Source: Bimuria novae-zelandiae CBS 107.79 (Eukaryota; Ascomycota; Dothideomycetes; Pleosporales; Didymosphaeriaceae). Taken from it: a stretch of 64,000 nucleotides of DNA. The notes below the pieces were generated by a model, which was given only the letters and a program-made list of their open reading frames with translations, was not told where the DNA came from and searched no databases. A program made the position numbers and the translations under genes. This document shows positions 45,500-59,181 of this stretch, piece after piece. The stretch covers positions 360,369-424,368 of the forward strand of contig ML976719.1 of NCBI GenBank assembly GCA_010015655.1, given 5' to 3'. Positions within the stretch are counted from its first letter, which is position 1, and the number at the start of each line of letters is the position of its first letter.

Positions 45500-46334
45500 C
45501 TCTGCATGTCCTTATGTAGTAGCTAATATTCTTCTAAAGTACTCTCTATTATTATTCTATTAGAAATCGCATAAACTTAATTAGCTAGACTACTATAGTA
45601 TCCTATAAGTACTGCATAAAGAAGGGCTTAGCCTATAAGCTATTTTCTTTTAAGATATAGTATAGTAACTACTATAAGAACGGCGTTACTAAGTATAAGC
45701 TATTAGAACCTATAGTTCTAAATTTCTCTTATATTGACTCTAAAATAGATTAGCTTAAGCGCTTAAAAGAGGTAGCTATTACTAAAGAGGAAGTAATTAT
45801 AGTAGTCCTATAGGCTATTTGCGTAAAAAGAAAGAGGCTATTAAAGTAAAAGCGTTTACTAAAGGAGCGTAAGAAAAAGCTCCTTACTAATTTAATAAAA
45901 TTTATTAAAGAGATTAAACGCCTTAAGGGACTAAAGGAGTTAGGCTAAGATATTACGTAATTAAAAGGGGGCCTTATACCTAGCACTATTACCTTAGACT
46001 AGACTATTTTTCCCTTGCCCTTTAATTTTAATAACTTTAAACCTTTATCCTTAGCTTCTTTAGATATTCCTAGTAGAACTTCTTTAAGACCTCTTTATAG
46101 TTAATAAGGTTCTTTAGTAGTTCTTATATATTATAGCTCTCTAGCCATCCTTCCTACTTTACCAGGTACTTATACTAACGTCTAAATTTTTATAGATCCC
46201 TAATTACTTTAACTTTATACTCTTTATCTTTAAGTTTTAGATGTAATTCTAATTCGGAGTTTAGTAGTGCTAGTTCTAACAATAATTTATAAAAAACTAG
46301 GTAGATACGTATATTTATAAGTAATTATAGTTTA
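45500..46334 (-). pseudogene. G1 pol 3' end with chromodomain remnant
   Basis: On the minus strand about 46215-46085 the reading DKEYKVKVIRDL, YKYLVK, EGWLESYN and ELLKNLINYKEVL follows the chromodomain pattern. TAA/TAG stand where Gln, Trp and Trp are expected. The remainder toward 45500 is an eroded C-terminus. Confidence 0.75.
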
Positions 46335-46603
46335 TGTCGGGAGGACTTGTTGCACTAGTGCTAAAAGGAAATACTTGATAACGAGTTACATTGGGTTGAT
46401 TGATGCTTGTTTTCTCGTTCTATCTACTGAGGAGTGAAGTATATCGCGGGGTATGGAAGCTAGTCCCATATGGGGTTCGCTCCATACACATAGTGTTTTG
46501 CAACACGATAGAGGCCTTAATAACTATTAACAGAATGCTCGCTCCTCCGCACACGCACCTTCCTTGTAACATGCCTAAGGCCGTTAAAGTTATTAATCCA
46601 ACA
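46335..46603. repeat. left (3') LTR of C3, 269 bp
   Basis: Starts TGTCGGGAGGACTTG and ends TTAATCCAACA. It contains an open frame that is only an LTR by-product. Confidence 0.93.
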
Positions 46604-46679
46604 CTAGAAGTCTTTTCTTTCTCGATATTAAATTCGCTAGGTAGAGAGTATTAGCCTCTATACCTAGCCCTTAACTTGG

Positions 46680-49600
46680 ACTGTTACCTTATTACTATTA
46701 ACAAATTGTTCTAGGGCGAGGTTTAGTAATGCCTTTATAAAAGTGTCCGCAGAGTTATCTTCGCCATTAATCTATTAGATTTCTATAATCTCGCGGCGTT
46801 CGTATAACTAGCGCAGTGCCATGATGTTAATTATAAGGCGCTTTTCCTTAGTTATCCTAAGCTTTACAAGGCACTCGTATAGGGAGTACGAGTCTGTACA
46901 AATGACTAAGGGAACTGCGGGCAGACCAAGGCGCTCTATAATTATCTATAGAGTAGTAGTAATAGCAATACCTATGTTAAACCTATTAACTATGCTATAG
47001 ATCTTAGAGGCTAGTACGCTCCGTGTAACACGCTTATACTTCGTTAAGCTATAGTGTATTATGTTGCCGCAGATTGTAAAGGTATTATTACTATCTATAG
47101 ACTTATTAACAAGCATAAGTATAAAGCCTAGCTGCGAGCTAAGGTCCTTGTTATTAGCAAAGGAGCCGTCCACGAATACTATTAGCTTAGCGTTAATAAG
47201 GGTAATAGGTATATAGCGTAGTCCACGGTTAAGATTCTCTATCTGCTATTTAAGGCGCTTGTTAAGCGCCTTAATGTCCTTATTAGAAGGTTACTACGCT
47301 TAAGCTACCACAGATAAGTTAAAAGACGCTTCTAATTAACATATTAATGCGATATACGCCCTGCGGGCGCGCTGTTTAGTATACTATTACGCGTGATTAG
47401 GAGTATTAATGTCTATAAGCTTAATCTTTCCTCCTTATCCCTTCTGCTTGAGGTTCAGGATTACTTTATAGTTATCTATATTACTAGTATCTATTATAAG
47501 TGTATAGCTATTAAAGTCTAGTTGCGCGTCTAGTATTAGTATAGTATTTAGCTTTAATCTAAACTATGCCTTTTTAAGCATTTTCTCTTCATGCGCTAAG
47601 AATGTGGCTGTTCTAAGTATAAGGGTATTATTAGTCTATATACTAACTATGCTAAAGTTATTTACGTTACTGTTTATTACTAACAAGCATAGGTTGTATG
47701 TTAACGTAGACATGTCTAGTTCCTTATAGTAATGTCAATAGTACGTTGTCTACTAATAGACTCCTGCTTTTGCAATTCTATATAGCGGCTTAATTACATA
47801 GAGCAGCGTGCCCTCTGGATATCTAGGTGCTAGCTTAGTGGGGAGGTATGCTAGTATTATTCTCTTAAGATTTGTCTGCGCCTGTAGATATGCCTGCGTT
47901 ATATTGCGGAGCTTAAGATTTATCTTATATTATATAAGCATAGGTGCTAGGGCCATAATTACACGCTAGCTATAGCGTTAAATAGTTAAAGATTACGTTA
48001 AGATAGCCTCCTTACTATAGTCCTAGTATCCTTAAATAATAAGACAGGATTTTTTGTAAGGCTTAGTTGTCTTTTCTTTAACTTCTCGCACTAGACGCGA
48101 CTTAAATATATAAATTTTGCTATATACTTCCTAATTATATTATTTAAACTTAAACACTCTACAACTTACTAGATTACTAATCTCTTAATTATTAGATGCC
48201 TTAAAGGGTACGCTAAGTATTATAATAACTCTATTATTGCGTAGCTTTATAGTAAGCTTAAGGTTAGCCTCTTCTTTCTTAGTAATATAAACGTTTACCT
48301 TTCTCTTGTTTCTTAATCCTAGTAGGCGGCCTCTTTTGCGTGGTTACTTTACTAGTAGCACTATTATATTTATAGGTAATGCGTGCTATTGCTGCGGCGC
48401 ATTAAGGTTACTCTAGAGGTAGTCTAGTCTATAGTATGGCTTAATAACTGTCGACCGAAATGTTGTCAGGCCATTAACTATGTCGACAGTGACGTTATGG
48501 CCGTTTATAGCAGCGATTTTATACGGGCCATTCCATCCATCCTTTTCTCTCCATACTAAAACCTCGCTTTGTAGCGGGAGCGTAAGCATGTCTGCAGTAT
48601 CAGGTCTGTTACGGGTGTTTAACGCATCCGTAACCTAGCGTTTAGTAGTAAGCTTACGCAGTTCTTTTATCGCTTTTTAAATAGCCTCGCTACGCTTAAC
48701 TATTAATAGTAATAGTAGTAACTCTATAGTTATACGTGGGTATGCGCTAAAGATAAGTAAAGTTAAGACTAGACTATTAGGGCCTGCTGTGTTATTAATA
48801 GCTTTTATAGCTATCTAAAGAATTGCTTTATTAGACATAGTGCCAGTAAGCTCAGCGTAGAGTATATCCTATGCGCGGTGCAGGGGCGCGTGATACCTCT
48901 CTATCTTGCCAACGGACCAATGTGCCTCTATAGGTACTTATTTACATGTAACTCCTATAATCTTTACTTCTACGCGAAATTCTGCACTTGCGAAGTTCGT
49001 GCCTGCGTTATATGTAAGAATGTCTGGTGGTCCTTAGTAGGTATTAATCTACAACATCCGTAGTGCCTGCTATGTCTCCTTAGCTAAAATAGCGTTAAGA
49101 AACTTTGCGCCTTAAAACGAAGTTGCTAAATCTACTATATATAATATAGGCTTGCTTCTTAAGTATATTATATCTACAAGGATCTTGTAGTTAAAGTAAT
49201 AGTTATCCTTAAGGGCAAACTTAAAGCGGCGCGGCGTAGAGCTATTAAGCTAATAATAATAGTAAAATTTCGTAATTTGCTTAAGAGTTCTTTCTTTAAA
49301 GTTATTGTGACTAGTATCTTTTAAGAGCCTAGCTAGTCTTATAATAGCTAGGTGTCTAAAACGGCGATAGAGCCGCCTTAACTCTGTCTCTGTAAAAAAT
49401 GCAGTTGCACGCTCTCTCTTATTAAAATAGAACTATAGATATCCCTATTTACGGATCACGGGGATGCGTACATTGCCCTGGACGAGCTTATTTGTAGTGT
49501 TGTTAAAGTAGACCTTTAGCCTGTCCATGTCCGCAAGGCATAGCAAGAACGGTGTGGGCGCATCTAGCACCTTAAAGTCGATTTTTCCAATTTCTGTCGG

Positions 49601-52250
49601 AATCTGTGCGGTGCCGATAGACACCGTAACACTACCTTTTCCGAATTTAATAGACGTTTTTCCTGCCGTAGATATGTCTATCGTGACCGTTGGGTCTTCC
49701 TGTATGAGTGCGAGGTACTGTTCCTTACCAACTGTAGATACATTGGCGGCGCCTGTATCAGGGAGGATTCCTTAGTACACAGATCGCGTGTATCGGTCCT
49801 TAATAAGGAATTGCGACGCCGGTGATGATGGTACGTCTTTGCTATATATATCTTTACTAGAGATATAGTGTATAAACGCTTAATCTACAAGTTATTACTT
49901 CTTAAAAAATTAATGTTCCGCGTACGCAGTTATAAATTGCTAATTATTAATATTATACTACTAATTACTGTTATTGTTATCGTCCTTATAGTTCTTACTA
50001 CCTTTATACTCTGCAAGGTGCATAGAGAAGTCTGCAGGCAGTAGTGTGCCTGTAAAGTAACATGCGGAGAAGAACTGTGTGCGGGCAGCTTTACGTTCCT
50101 TATTAGTATAGTTAGTTAACCAGTAGCCCTCTTTCTAGCAGACAAAGCACTTCTTCTTCTAGCGTGGCGTTATGAATTTATGTCTACTATTATTACTATT
50201 AAAGCGCTAATTACCTCTATTACCTTAGCCTCCTTAGAATCCGCCTGCAAATCCGCCTTTACCTTTAAATCCTCTTTAAGTTCTTCTATTTCTATTATTA
50301 TAGCGGCGGTCGAGGTAGTACTAGTCTATAGTAATTATCTTACTCCTTATAAGTATTTATCTTGTTTGCTAACGTGCAAGGTGCGTCTTAACTACAGACT
50401 ATAGGTCTATAAAGAGTCCTTTGTAAATTATAGCTAGCTTAAAGAGTACTATTTTAAGTTCTGGAACTCCCTAGCACGCGTTAATAATAGTTATACGTAA
50501 GGTATTTTTACTTTTAAAGTTCTTACTAAGCGCGCGTTAGCATAATTATAGCTTATTAAGTAATATTTATAGCACCTTATATAAGCTCTTATTAGGGTTC
50601 TCCATGCGCGTACGGGCGAAGGTTATAGTTATTTAGTCTATATAGTAGTGTTAATAGTAGACGTCGTGATTAAAGTGGTTCTTGATTACTATGTACGCAT
50701 TAGAAAAGCTGTCACCTCTATCTATAACTTGTATATAGAATATCTCTGCTCGCCTAGTAAGAATACGGGGAAACATAGCGTGGAACTGCTCTTCATAGAT
50801 GTCTACCTGCCAATAGATGCTAAAGAAGATCTTAATTTTATTATTAAGTAAATTATACACATCTCCTGTGTATTTCTTATTATTATCCTAAAGCTTAGAG
50901 AACTGCGTGATTGTGTTAGCGTTAAGTTAGTCGTTACGGGACCAGCGCGGCGGTAGTGTCTTATACGGGTTATGTAGTAGCTCTGGTGGTCTGCCCGGTA
51001 CACCGTTCACAGGTTGTTGTAAAAACGGCGTGATTTCGCGATATGTAATCGCTGGCGGCCGTGCCTGTGTTTATAGTTGCCATTACTGTGATTACGCATC
51101 TTATTCCTACTATTACTAAGACTAAGGTTCTTTAAGCGCACCACTTATAAAGTATAGTTATTAACTATTATTACTCTATCTTAGCAGTTAGATTTTATCT
51201 ATCTAGTGCATTAGTTATAGCTTCTATGTTTTAGATTAGTTTCGAGCGTCGTGTCCTACTCCGTGCTATTTACTTCGCTATAATTGCTCTCGCTGCTGCC
51301 TATCTTACTGCGAGTGCTCCAGCTGTTGCGGCTATAGCTGTGACTGCGATGCATGTGTACTAGCTAGCGGGCTATCCTGCTGCGGTTGTTGCTTAGCTAT
51401 AGGAGCTGTCTATTGTGTGTTCTACTAGCGCTTGTATGCCTTCAATCGTTGGTCGAATATTGTGGCTTGGAATTCTACAGGGTCCTATTCGGGAGTATTC
51501 TCTAGAGTAGACAGATTGTAAAGGGAATTAGCAAGCCTCGCGCAGTTATTGCCTGTATAGACTCCTCTATGCTATAGGACTATCTTTAGAGATTTTAGTG
51601 TATTACAGTTAACCTTGTAGAATAGCTCCTTTATCTATCTTTTAAAATCGCAATAGTAGTCTGTACATAGATTGTCGTCCTAGGCTATTAATACGTTATA
51701 ATCGCAAATAATTTTAGTAACCTAGGTTATTGCGTGTATCTTGTTTGCGTCTGTTAGTATAGGTACGTCCTAGAGAGATGTGTTAACAGATTCTAGCGCT
51801 ACTAGATATAGGTAGTCTCTTATAAGGTACTTTATAGTGTATTTAGCCTAGCGTAAAGTAGCTTCCTGGCGTTTACTTAAGCTATACTTTAACTAATTAT
51901 CGCGTAGTTAAGCTTAAGCTTAAGTATTAGTATTGTCTACTGCGCTATCGCTGCTCCAGTTATTTATTATTATACTAGCGGTGTTAACTCGTTATTAATA
52001 TAGTTGTCTCGTTAGTTAGTTGTTTCCGACGTGTGTTAGTGTATATAACTAGGTTGTCTAGAGACGTTTATATAGTAAATTATAATACGTTGCTAACGCG
52101 CTCTATGTCCGCGGATTAGCCTAAACTAGTAGCTTTAAAGGTTAGTTAAAAGTGCTTTGTGTTATCTTTGCCTCGCTCTGTTCTTAGCATAGTCTACATT
52201 AACCTAAGATTTCTTACCTTAGGTTATTAATAGCCTGTCTCTTCTTCCTT
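46680..52250 (-). pseudogene. C3 gag-pol remnant (Ty1/Copia)
   Basis: Minus-strand readings, right to left. A zinc knuckle of gag lies near 50160-50130 (KKKCFVC). Protease is near 49790-49490, with the DTGAAN active-site motif and FLLCLADMDRLKVYFNN. The integrase C-terminal part is near 48580-48430 (EVLVWREKDGWNGPYKIAAI). Reverse transcriptase is left of it. RNase H is near 47173-46946, with DGSFANNKDLSSQLGFI and KRVTRSVLASK. Many TAG/TAA codons interrupt the frame. Some blocks, such as protease, remain nearly clean, so RIP is patchy. Confidence 0.87.
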
Positions 52251-52285
52251 ACTGTCTATAATAGCTTCTCGCGATTACTAATTAG

Positions 52286-52554
52286 TATTAGGAGGACTTA
52301 TTATACTAGTGCTAAAAGGAAATACTTAATAATAAGTTACATTGGGTTAATTAATGCTTGTTTTCTCGTTCTATCTACTGAGGAGTGAAGTATATCGCGG
52401 GGTATGGAAGCTAGTCCCATATGGGGTTCGCTCCATACACATAGTGTTTTGCAACACGATAGAGGCCTTGATAACTATTAACAGAATGCTCGCTCCTCCG
52501 CACACGCACCTTCCTTGTAACATGCCTAAGGCCGTTGAAGTTGTTAATCCGACA
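52286..52554. repeat. right (5') LTR of C3, 269 bp
   Basis: Starts TATTAGGAGGACTTA (RIPed TGTCGGGAGGACTTG) and ends AATCCGACA. RIP changes concentrate in its first ~70 bp, next to the element body. Confidence 0.93.
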
Positions 52555-52559
52555 GTTTA

Positions 52560-55500
52560 AAATTAATTAGGCCTTAGACTTCTTAAATTTTAAATAGTTT
52601 TTTTAAAGATTATTTAGTTTCTTGCTTAGCTATATTATCTTAAAGTTTTTTTTTTATAAAAGGAGGACTTTATCCCCCTCCTTAAAAGTTAGTCCTTTAA
52701 TCCTTTTCTTGTTTACTTATCTTACTATTTACTTATTACGCCGTGCGATATTCTTATATAGTATTTTATATAAATCTTATATAAGCTTGACTTTATTAGC
52801 TGCGTCTTTTGCAACGCTTTTAATATCTAATAGATCTTAGTAAGTTATTAGCTTATATCCGTAGTTAGCGTAATATAGTTAGTACTCTGTAGTCGTTAAT
52901 CGTGCGCTATTATATACTAGTTAAGCTATTAGTAGTAGCTCGACCTAATTATCCTATAGCTTATTTATATATATCTAAAAGTATTATTCTAATAATTAAT
53001 TATTTCGCTCTGTTTATCTCTCCGTCTCTAGGTGGAAGCTCGTCGTGAGCTTATACTTAATACCTAGTATAGCGGTAAACGTAGTCTAATATAAAGATGT
53101 GAATATTTTAGCTCTATTAGTAATAAACGTATCTAGTTGTCTAACCTAAGATATAAGTTTTTATTTTATTATATAGGCTAGTTCTTTTGCTAATATAGCT
53201 TTTTTAATTAGTATAAATCTTAACTCCTTAGTTAGTTAGTAGACTATAACTAAAATAAAGTTATAGAGGCGTTTATTTCTTAGTGCTAGTAACGCTAAGA
53301 GCTTTATAATAAAGTCTATAGTTACATTAGACTATAGTCGTAGGGGCGGCTATAGTAGTTATAGAAGACCATAGGGCTTATATCTTTTAGGCTTATTTTA
53401 GTAATATGCTAAATAGTTACCTAGTACCTTTTATACTACTTACTATAGCCTAAGAATAGCGTATTTATTCGCGACCTAGCGCGGTATCTTTATAATTTCT
53501 AAGTATCCCTATTTCTTATCTTCGTGTAGTCTTTTAAATAATAGTAGTACTACTTAGTTATTTATTTATACCTTTTTCCTTTAATTGCGCGTAAATAATT
53601 TTAAAGCCTAGTCTACGTTATATACGTATTAATTATTATCCATAAGCTTTCTATAATCCTAAAAATTAGCTATAAGAGATTTATAATAGGTAAGGTCTAC
53701 GCGTCGTGCTTCTAACACGGGCGTAAGCTATATCTTATTATAGCGCAGCGTTCTATCCTCTACCTTTATAAGAATAGCGTTGTAGTTAATGTCGCTTTTT
53801 TATATAAGGTTAGATTGTCTGCTAAGGGCGTCTACCGCACTATTAGCTATTCCTACTAGGTAGGTAATCTAAAAGTTATATTCTACTAATTATTTAGACT
53901 ATCTAGCTTGCCTTTTATTAAGCTTTTTTATAGTTATAAAGTAGGTAAGGTTTAGGTAGTCTAAAAAGACTTTTACTTAATACTTTACTCCCTTAAGCTA
54001 TACTTCCTATTACTTAAAGTAGTTAATAATTACTAAAAGTTCTTTATTATAAATTTTATAGTTAAGTTCTGCTCATAAGAACTTCCTTAAATAGTAAAAT
54101 ACTAGTTTCTATTTCTTATTATTATATTTTTATAAGAGTACAGCTCCTAGCGTGTAGTTTAATACATTAGTATAAATATAATGCCGCCACTCTAGGTTAT
54201 ATATCTATAGTAGTGGCGCGGTTAAGAATAGGCGTTTTAGTTTCTTAAAAGCCTTTATTTCTTCCTTCTATAGTAGTTGCTATTTGCTAGTCTTTATAAA
54301 TTTTGTTAGCGGAGTGGTAATCTTAGAGTAGTTCTTAATAAATTTACGATAGAAGTTAATAAAGCTAAAAAAAGACTAAATATTTTTTATTAACTTTAGT
54401 AAGGGCTATTCCTCTATTATTATAATCTTCTTTAAATCTATCTTAACACCTTCCTAGGATATCACAAATCCTAGGTATTCCGTTTCTGTAACGTGGAACT
54501 TATACTTTTTAGGGTGTAGGAGTAATCTATGCTCTTATAACTTCTTAAGTACCTTTTAAACGTGCACTTTATATTTCCTTAAGGAACCGTTTAAATAGAT
54601 TAATATATTACCTAAATATACTATGCAGAATACGTCTAAGTATTTATATAAAGCTTAGTTTAAAAGTTCTTAGAAGGTTGCTAGAACGTTTATTAACCCT
54701 ATAGGTATAACTATATACTTAAAAAGACTATATTAAGTGCGAAAGGTGGTTTTCTATTTACATTCCCTTACTATTTATATTTAATAGAATCTATCCTGGA
54801 TATTAAACTTCGTAAACTACTTGGCTCTACGAAGTTAGTCTATAAGCTCGATAATTAGGGGTAATAAGTATTAATTTTTAACTATTAGGGCGTTTAGCTA
54901 TTTATAATCTATATAGAGCTATAACCTGCTATTCTTTCTTAATATAAAGAGCATTAGGAAGGCTGCAGGACTCTAACTAGGCTACTATTTCTTAAAATAG
55001 AGATTTTTCTTTAATAGTTCCTTTCACTCTCTTTTTTAGTTTTATATAAGGGGCTGTAAGTACTCTAGCTATAGCTTAGCTCCTTTTACTAGTAGTATCT
55101 TATAATCCTACTCTTAGTATTTAGGTAAGACTATCTTATTATATTCCTTAAATAAGTCTATAAATTCTTAGTACTCTACTAGCAGACTAGGGTTCTTATT
55201 AACTATTTTAGCTAATTATACCTATAGATAGCACACCTATTCTAAGTTTTACTATAGAATCTTATTTATCTTATAAACTAATATCTTTTATATTATAGAC
55301 GTATTATTCTCCTTTCTTACTTAAGGTTCTTAGAGGGTTCCCTTTTACCATGGCTCGACTAGAGCCGTTACGGGTGGTTTCTTGGGTAGGATCTTCCTAG
55401 TAAGCCAATCTATTTCTAAATTATGCTATTTAAGCTACTTATAACTAATAATAGCTTCTATATCTCCTATTTTAGTAATAGTAAAGACATGTTAGCTTTT

Positions 55501-57740
55501 TAAGCCTTTAATATTAACTTATACCGGCGCCGTCTCTAGGCATAGCTAACTATTACTATATTTTTTATAATTAGGTCCTGTTCGCGAGTCCTATTTATAA
55601 TAGTATTTTCTTATTATAATAGGGTATATTATATTTTTTTAACTACTCTTAGGGCTACTAGACACGCGTTTACCCGTAGATTAATAAGTGCATTAATATA
55701 ATATCTATATATTATAATGTCCTTAATTAAGCATTTCTTAATTTAGCAAGTATCTACTTAATAAGCTATAATAATTATACTATTACTAGTCTGGCTTATC
55801 GCCTAGTAATATTTTAGTTTTTTAAGTCCTTAGGCTTGCTAACTAGGCCGATAGCTTCCTAAATCTAGTCCTTAACCTAAGCTAGTTTTAAGATTTCCTT
55901 AACTTTATACTATTTATAACGCTAATAGTATATACTATAGGCTTCTTTAATTCTATTAGATTTATATACTCCTAGTATTCTATACCAGGAGCAGTTTAGA
56001 GTAAGGCATTTATATCTTATAAGCTTATAGTAGCTTAGTTAATCTTTAGAGGAAACTGCCTCCTCCTATAGGCCTAGATACGCTAAGCACTATAGGTAAT
56101 ACTTATTTTATTAAATAAATAAGTGGGTTTCCTTGTATCCTGTCTAGGTCACTTCTGTGACGTTTCTAGGGTTATGAAAATCTACGCCACGTGGAAACTA
56201 TCTAGTTACGTATTTCTACTAGGCATAAATGTCGTAGGTGTTCTTAAAGCACCTATGTTAACCATTCTACTTATTATATTTTATTTAATAAAGTAAAAAG
56301 TATTTATAATAATTATTTAGTATCCTATACTAGTCTTTACCTAAGTAATAATAGCTAAGTTATTAGGGGTGCGAGCTGCCTTAGCCGATCTTTTATAATA
56401 CTATTAATATCCCTTTTTAGTGCATTACTACTATTCCGCAGGTGTGTATTACTTAACTATTATAATTTAATATAAATAGCGTGCTAGTACTCCTTATATT
56501 TTCTTAGCTAGCTAGTAGGCATTCTAAGCATATAGTCCTTATACTATTATTTTCTAAGTACACTAAGGTAGATAATATATCCTACTATTATATATCTAAC
56601 ACGTTTCTTTTACTAGTTTGCTAAAGATATCGTGCCTTTATAAAACTATCTATTCTTTTACCTATTTTATTAAATTAAAAATCTCTTGTGTAAGGTCCTC
56701 GATTTTATTAGCTAGGGTAAAAGTAGCTATTACTACATTAAGAAGGTTAGTTATATTAACCTCTATTTTTAGCTTCTTATAGTCTCTAGCAAAATGCCCT
56801 TATTCTCTATAATAAAGGTATGCTTTGTCCTTATATCGTTATGATTTTTCTTTAAGAGATATAGAGTTCTTGCGCTGCCTAGGTCTTCTAAACTTTTAGT
56901 TCTAGTTAGCTATTTCTTATACTAATAAGCTTCATTAGCTATAATAATATCTTTATTCTTATCGCGGATAGCGGACTACGGATAATTCTTTAACCTTATA
57001 AATATATATCCTCGACGTTGCTTGTCTATTTTTCTTTTGTATAAGTAATTATCTACTTTTATAGCTTAGTTAATAAGTTTCTCTAGGTTATTAAGTTTCT
57101 CTTTATAGACTAGTTCGTCCTTAGTGGCTTCCTTAAGCCTGTTATAATAGGTAATTATAAGTAGAGCATTGCCCTATTTAACTAATTTTATCTTAATTTA
57201 TTTAACCTCTAGCGTATAAAGTACTGCCAAATTTTCTTAGCGCAGACGTTAAAGGCAAATCTTAACCTAATATTCTTTATTAATTATACTAAACATATCT
57301 TTTAAAGCGTTGTAAAAGGATTCCTAATTCTTTATTGCTTCCTTTATAGTGTTATTGTAATTCTCGAGTTTTTTATTCTTAAGGAAGTTATTAATTATTA
57401 GTCTAGCCTACTTTATTACCTTACCTTACCTATTTATACAGGTAACTAAGATTCTATTTTATTTAGTCTTAAACTTTCCTAGGTTATATTAGATAAATAA
57501 CTCTATAGTTATTAAAAATATTACTAGATAATCCTTACTATTATAAAGCTTAGACTTAAGAACTTTTAGCTACTATTTTACGTCTTCTTAAGTAATTATC
57601 TTCTTATTTATATAGTTAATAATCTCTTAAAGTTATATAATCTGTGCTGCTTATTTAGCTATAACTTCTCTTAGAGTCCTGTCTAGGGATAGCACTAAAG
57701 CTAGGGTGCTAGCAGGTCCTGCTATATTGTACTTAGTAGG
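52560..57740 (-). pseudogene. G1 gag-pol remnant (Ty3/Gypsy)
   Basis: Minus-strand reading. A gag zinc knuckle lies near 56835-56780, with Cys changed to Tyr (YLYYRExGHFARDYKK). Protease is expected around 55600-55200. RT includes the YLDVFCIVYLGNILIY block near 54650-54600 (YxDD box altered) and KCKFHVTETEYLGFVIS near 54510-54460. RNase H follows near 53950-54200 and integrase near 52600-53550. Stop codons are frequent in all parts. Confidence 0.85.
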
Positions 57741-57749
57741 TAGTTAAAG

Positions 57750-58125
57750 TGTTATAATACGCTTACACATTAGTCTAATCCAGGTTAGGGCAGTAACGCT
57801 AAGGTAGTACTTTATAAATTATTTAATAGTATAAATTAATGCGATACTTAGCGCGTAGCTATGTAATTTAATCTTATAATAAATAAGATAACTATTAGTC
57901 TATATAGGAGAGCGTACTCGCATAGAAGATATATAAGTTAACTACAAGGAGCGTAACATAGGAAACTACCTTGTGTAAATATCCCTCCTGTCCCATGAAG
58001 TCTCATAGTATCCCATGCCTCGTGCCCATGGGATTTCTTGGGATTCCTGGGACATTACGTCATCCTTGGTGGGGCTCGTGTATCGTCATAAGGCTCGCTT
58101 GCCCCGATGTTCCTGGGTCATAACA
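57750..58125. repeat. right (5') LTR of G1, 376 bp
   Basis: Starts TGTTATAATACGC and ends GGTCATAACA. It lacks a 53-bp segment present in the left LTR; the segment is bounded there by CTGGGAC repeats. Confidence 0.9.
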
Positions 58126-58130
58126 GTAAG

Positions 58131-59181
58131 TAATAGATATAAAGCTTTATTATATAGAATCTACGCGTTAATTTAATTATTAGTCAAAACCTTAAGGCTT
58201 TACTAGCTAAAGCTACTACTCCTATATAAATATATAAGTATTTTTTAGGCTATTTAAAGTAATTTAAATACGCCTTAATATATACGTAAAAGATATATAA
58301 AATATAGCTATAACTAAAATAGCCCTAGCCCTAGGTATATGTGCCTAAAATATAATTTTAGAAGTACAAGTCTATATACTAATATACTATTATTAATAGT
58401 ATATCTAAGCTATTAGGTTACCCAAAAAGTTATTATAATAGTAGGTCCCTTCCCTCTCGTAGTCTAAGCTTACAAGGATCTATATAGGTATGTAGATTAT
58501 TATTATTTTAGATAAATTATCTACCTGTTTATTTAGGTCCTCCTTATCTATGTAGTTTTCATAGTACTCCTTTATAATAGCAAAATTAGCGAACTCTATT
58601 ACTAGTTTTTATTATAAATTATTATATTTAGTCTATTTAATTATATATTTATATCCTTTCTTTATTATAAAGAGGTTTACTTACCTAAGCCTAATCCGCG
58701 TTAGGGGAGGATAGGTCCAGAGTAATATGCCTTATAAATATATTTAGTAGTGAAGAGCTTAAAATAACAATACCAAGGTGTATAAATAATCTAATTCTAT
58801 AATAAACTATAAAATATCCAACTAGGAGATTTACTAATCTGTTATAAAAGATATACTCGTATTATATTAAGTTAACTACGAAGAGTAGGAAAAGTATAAA
58901 GAAATTTTTAAACTATATACTATCTATTCTAGACCTTACTATTATTAGAATTATTATTATAGTTCTACTAACACCTTCCTTCTACAGGTAGTCCTTAGAA
59001 CTTACTATAGTTCTAACCTTTATACAGGACTTCTTGCTTATACAGGACTTTATTCTATAATTACTAACCTAAGCTATCCTACGCTTTTATATGTTCCTCT
59101 AGCATAGTTATTTTGCTAATAATAACTCTCTTAGCGTAATTATCTAGTTTTATTATTCTTATAGGGTTCGTGATCGTAACA
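58131..59181. other. RIPed repeat DNA, probably including the LTR of Gypsy fragment G4
   Basis: AT-rich DNA with no open frame. The end at 59181 (GTGATCGTAACA followed by CTATCCCCC) looks like an LTR end next to a polypurine tract read on the minus strand. The LTR start could not be fixed. Confidence 0.5.

Larger units (their letters stand above)
46335..52554 (-). mobile_element. Copia element C3 nested in G1
   Basis: 6220 bp, 269-bp LTRs and a perfect GTTTA duplication (46330-46334 and 52555-52559). Coding relics are on the minus strand, with a purine-rich tract (GAGAAAGAAAAGAC on that strand) beside the left LTR. Confidence 0.95.
45056..58125 (-). mobile_element. chromodomain Gypsy element G1
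   Basis: A perfect GTAAG duplication (45051-45055 and 58126-58130) and LTRs at both ends define it. A pyrimidine run CTATCCCCCTCC next to the left LTR is the minus-strand polypurine tract. Minus-strand order is gag (right), RT, RNase H, integrase, chromodomain (left). Copia C3 (46335-52554) sits between chromodomain and integrase. Without C3 the element is about 6.8 kb. Confidence 0.93.

Noticed and set aside
46400..46654. Near-identical 70-84-codon open frames at 46400 and 52354
   Set aside because: Both lie inside the two LTRs of Copia C3 and are duplicated only because the LTRs are.
49527..49775. Plus-strand 82-codon frame
   Set aside because: It is antisense to the C3 protease, whose DTGAAN and LCLADMDRL motifs are on the minus strand.
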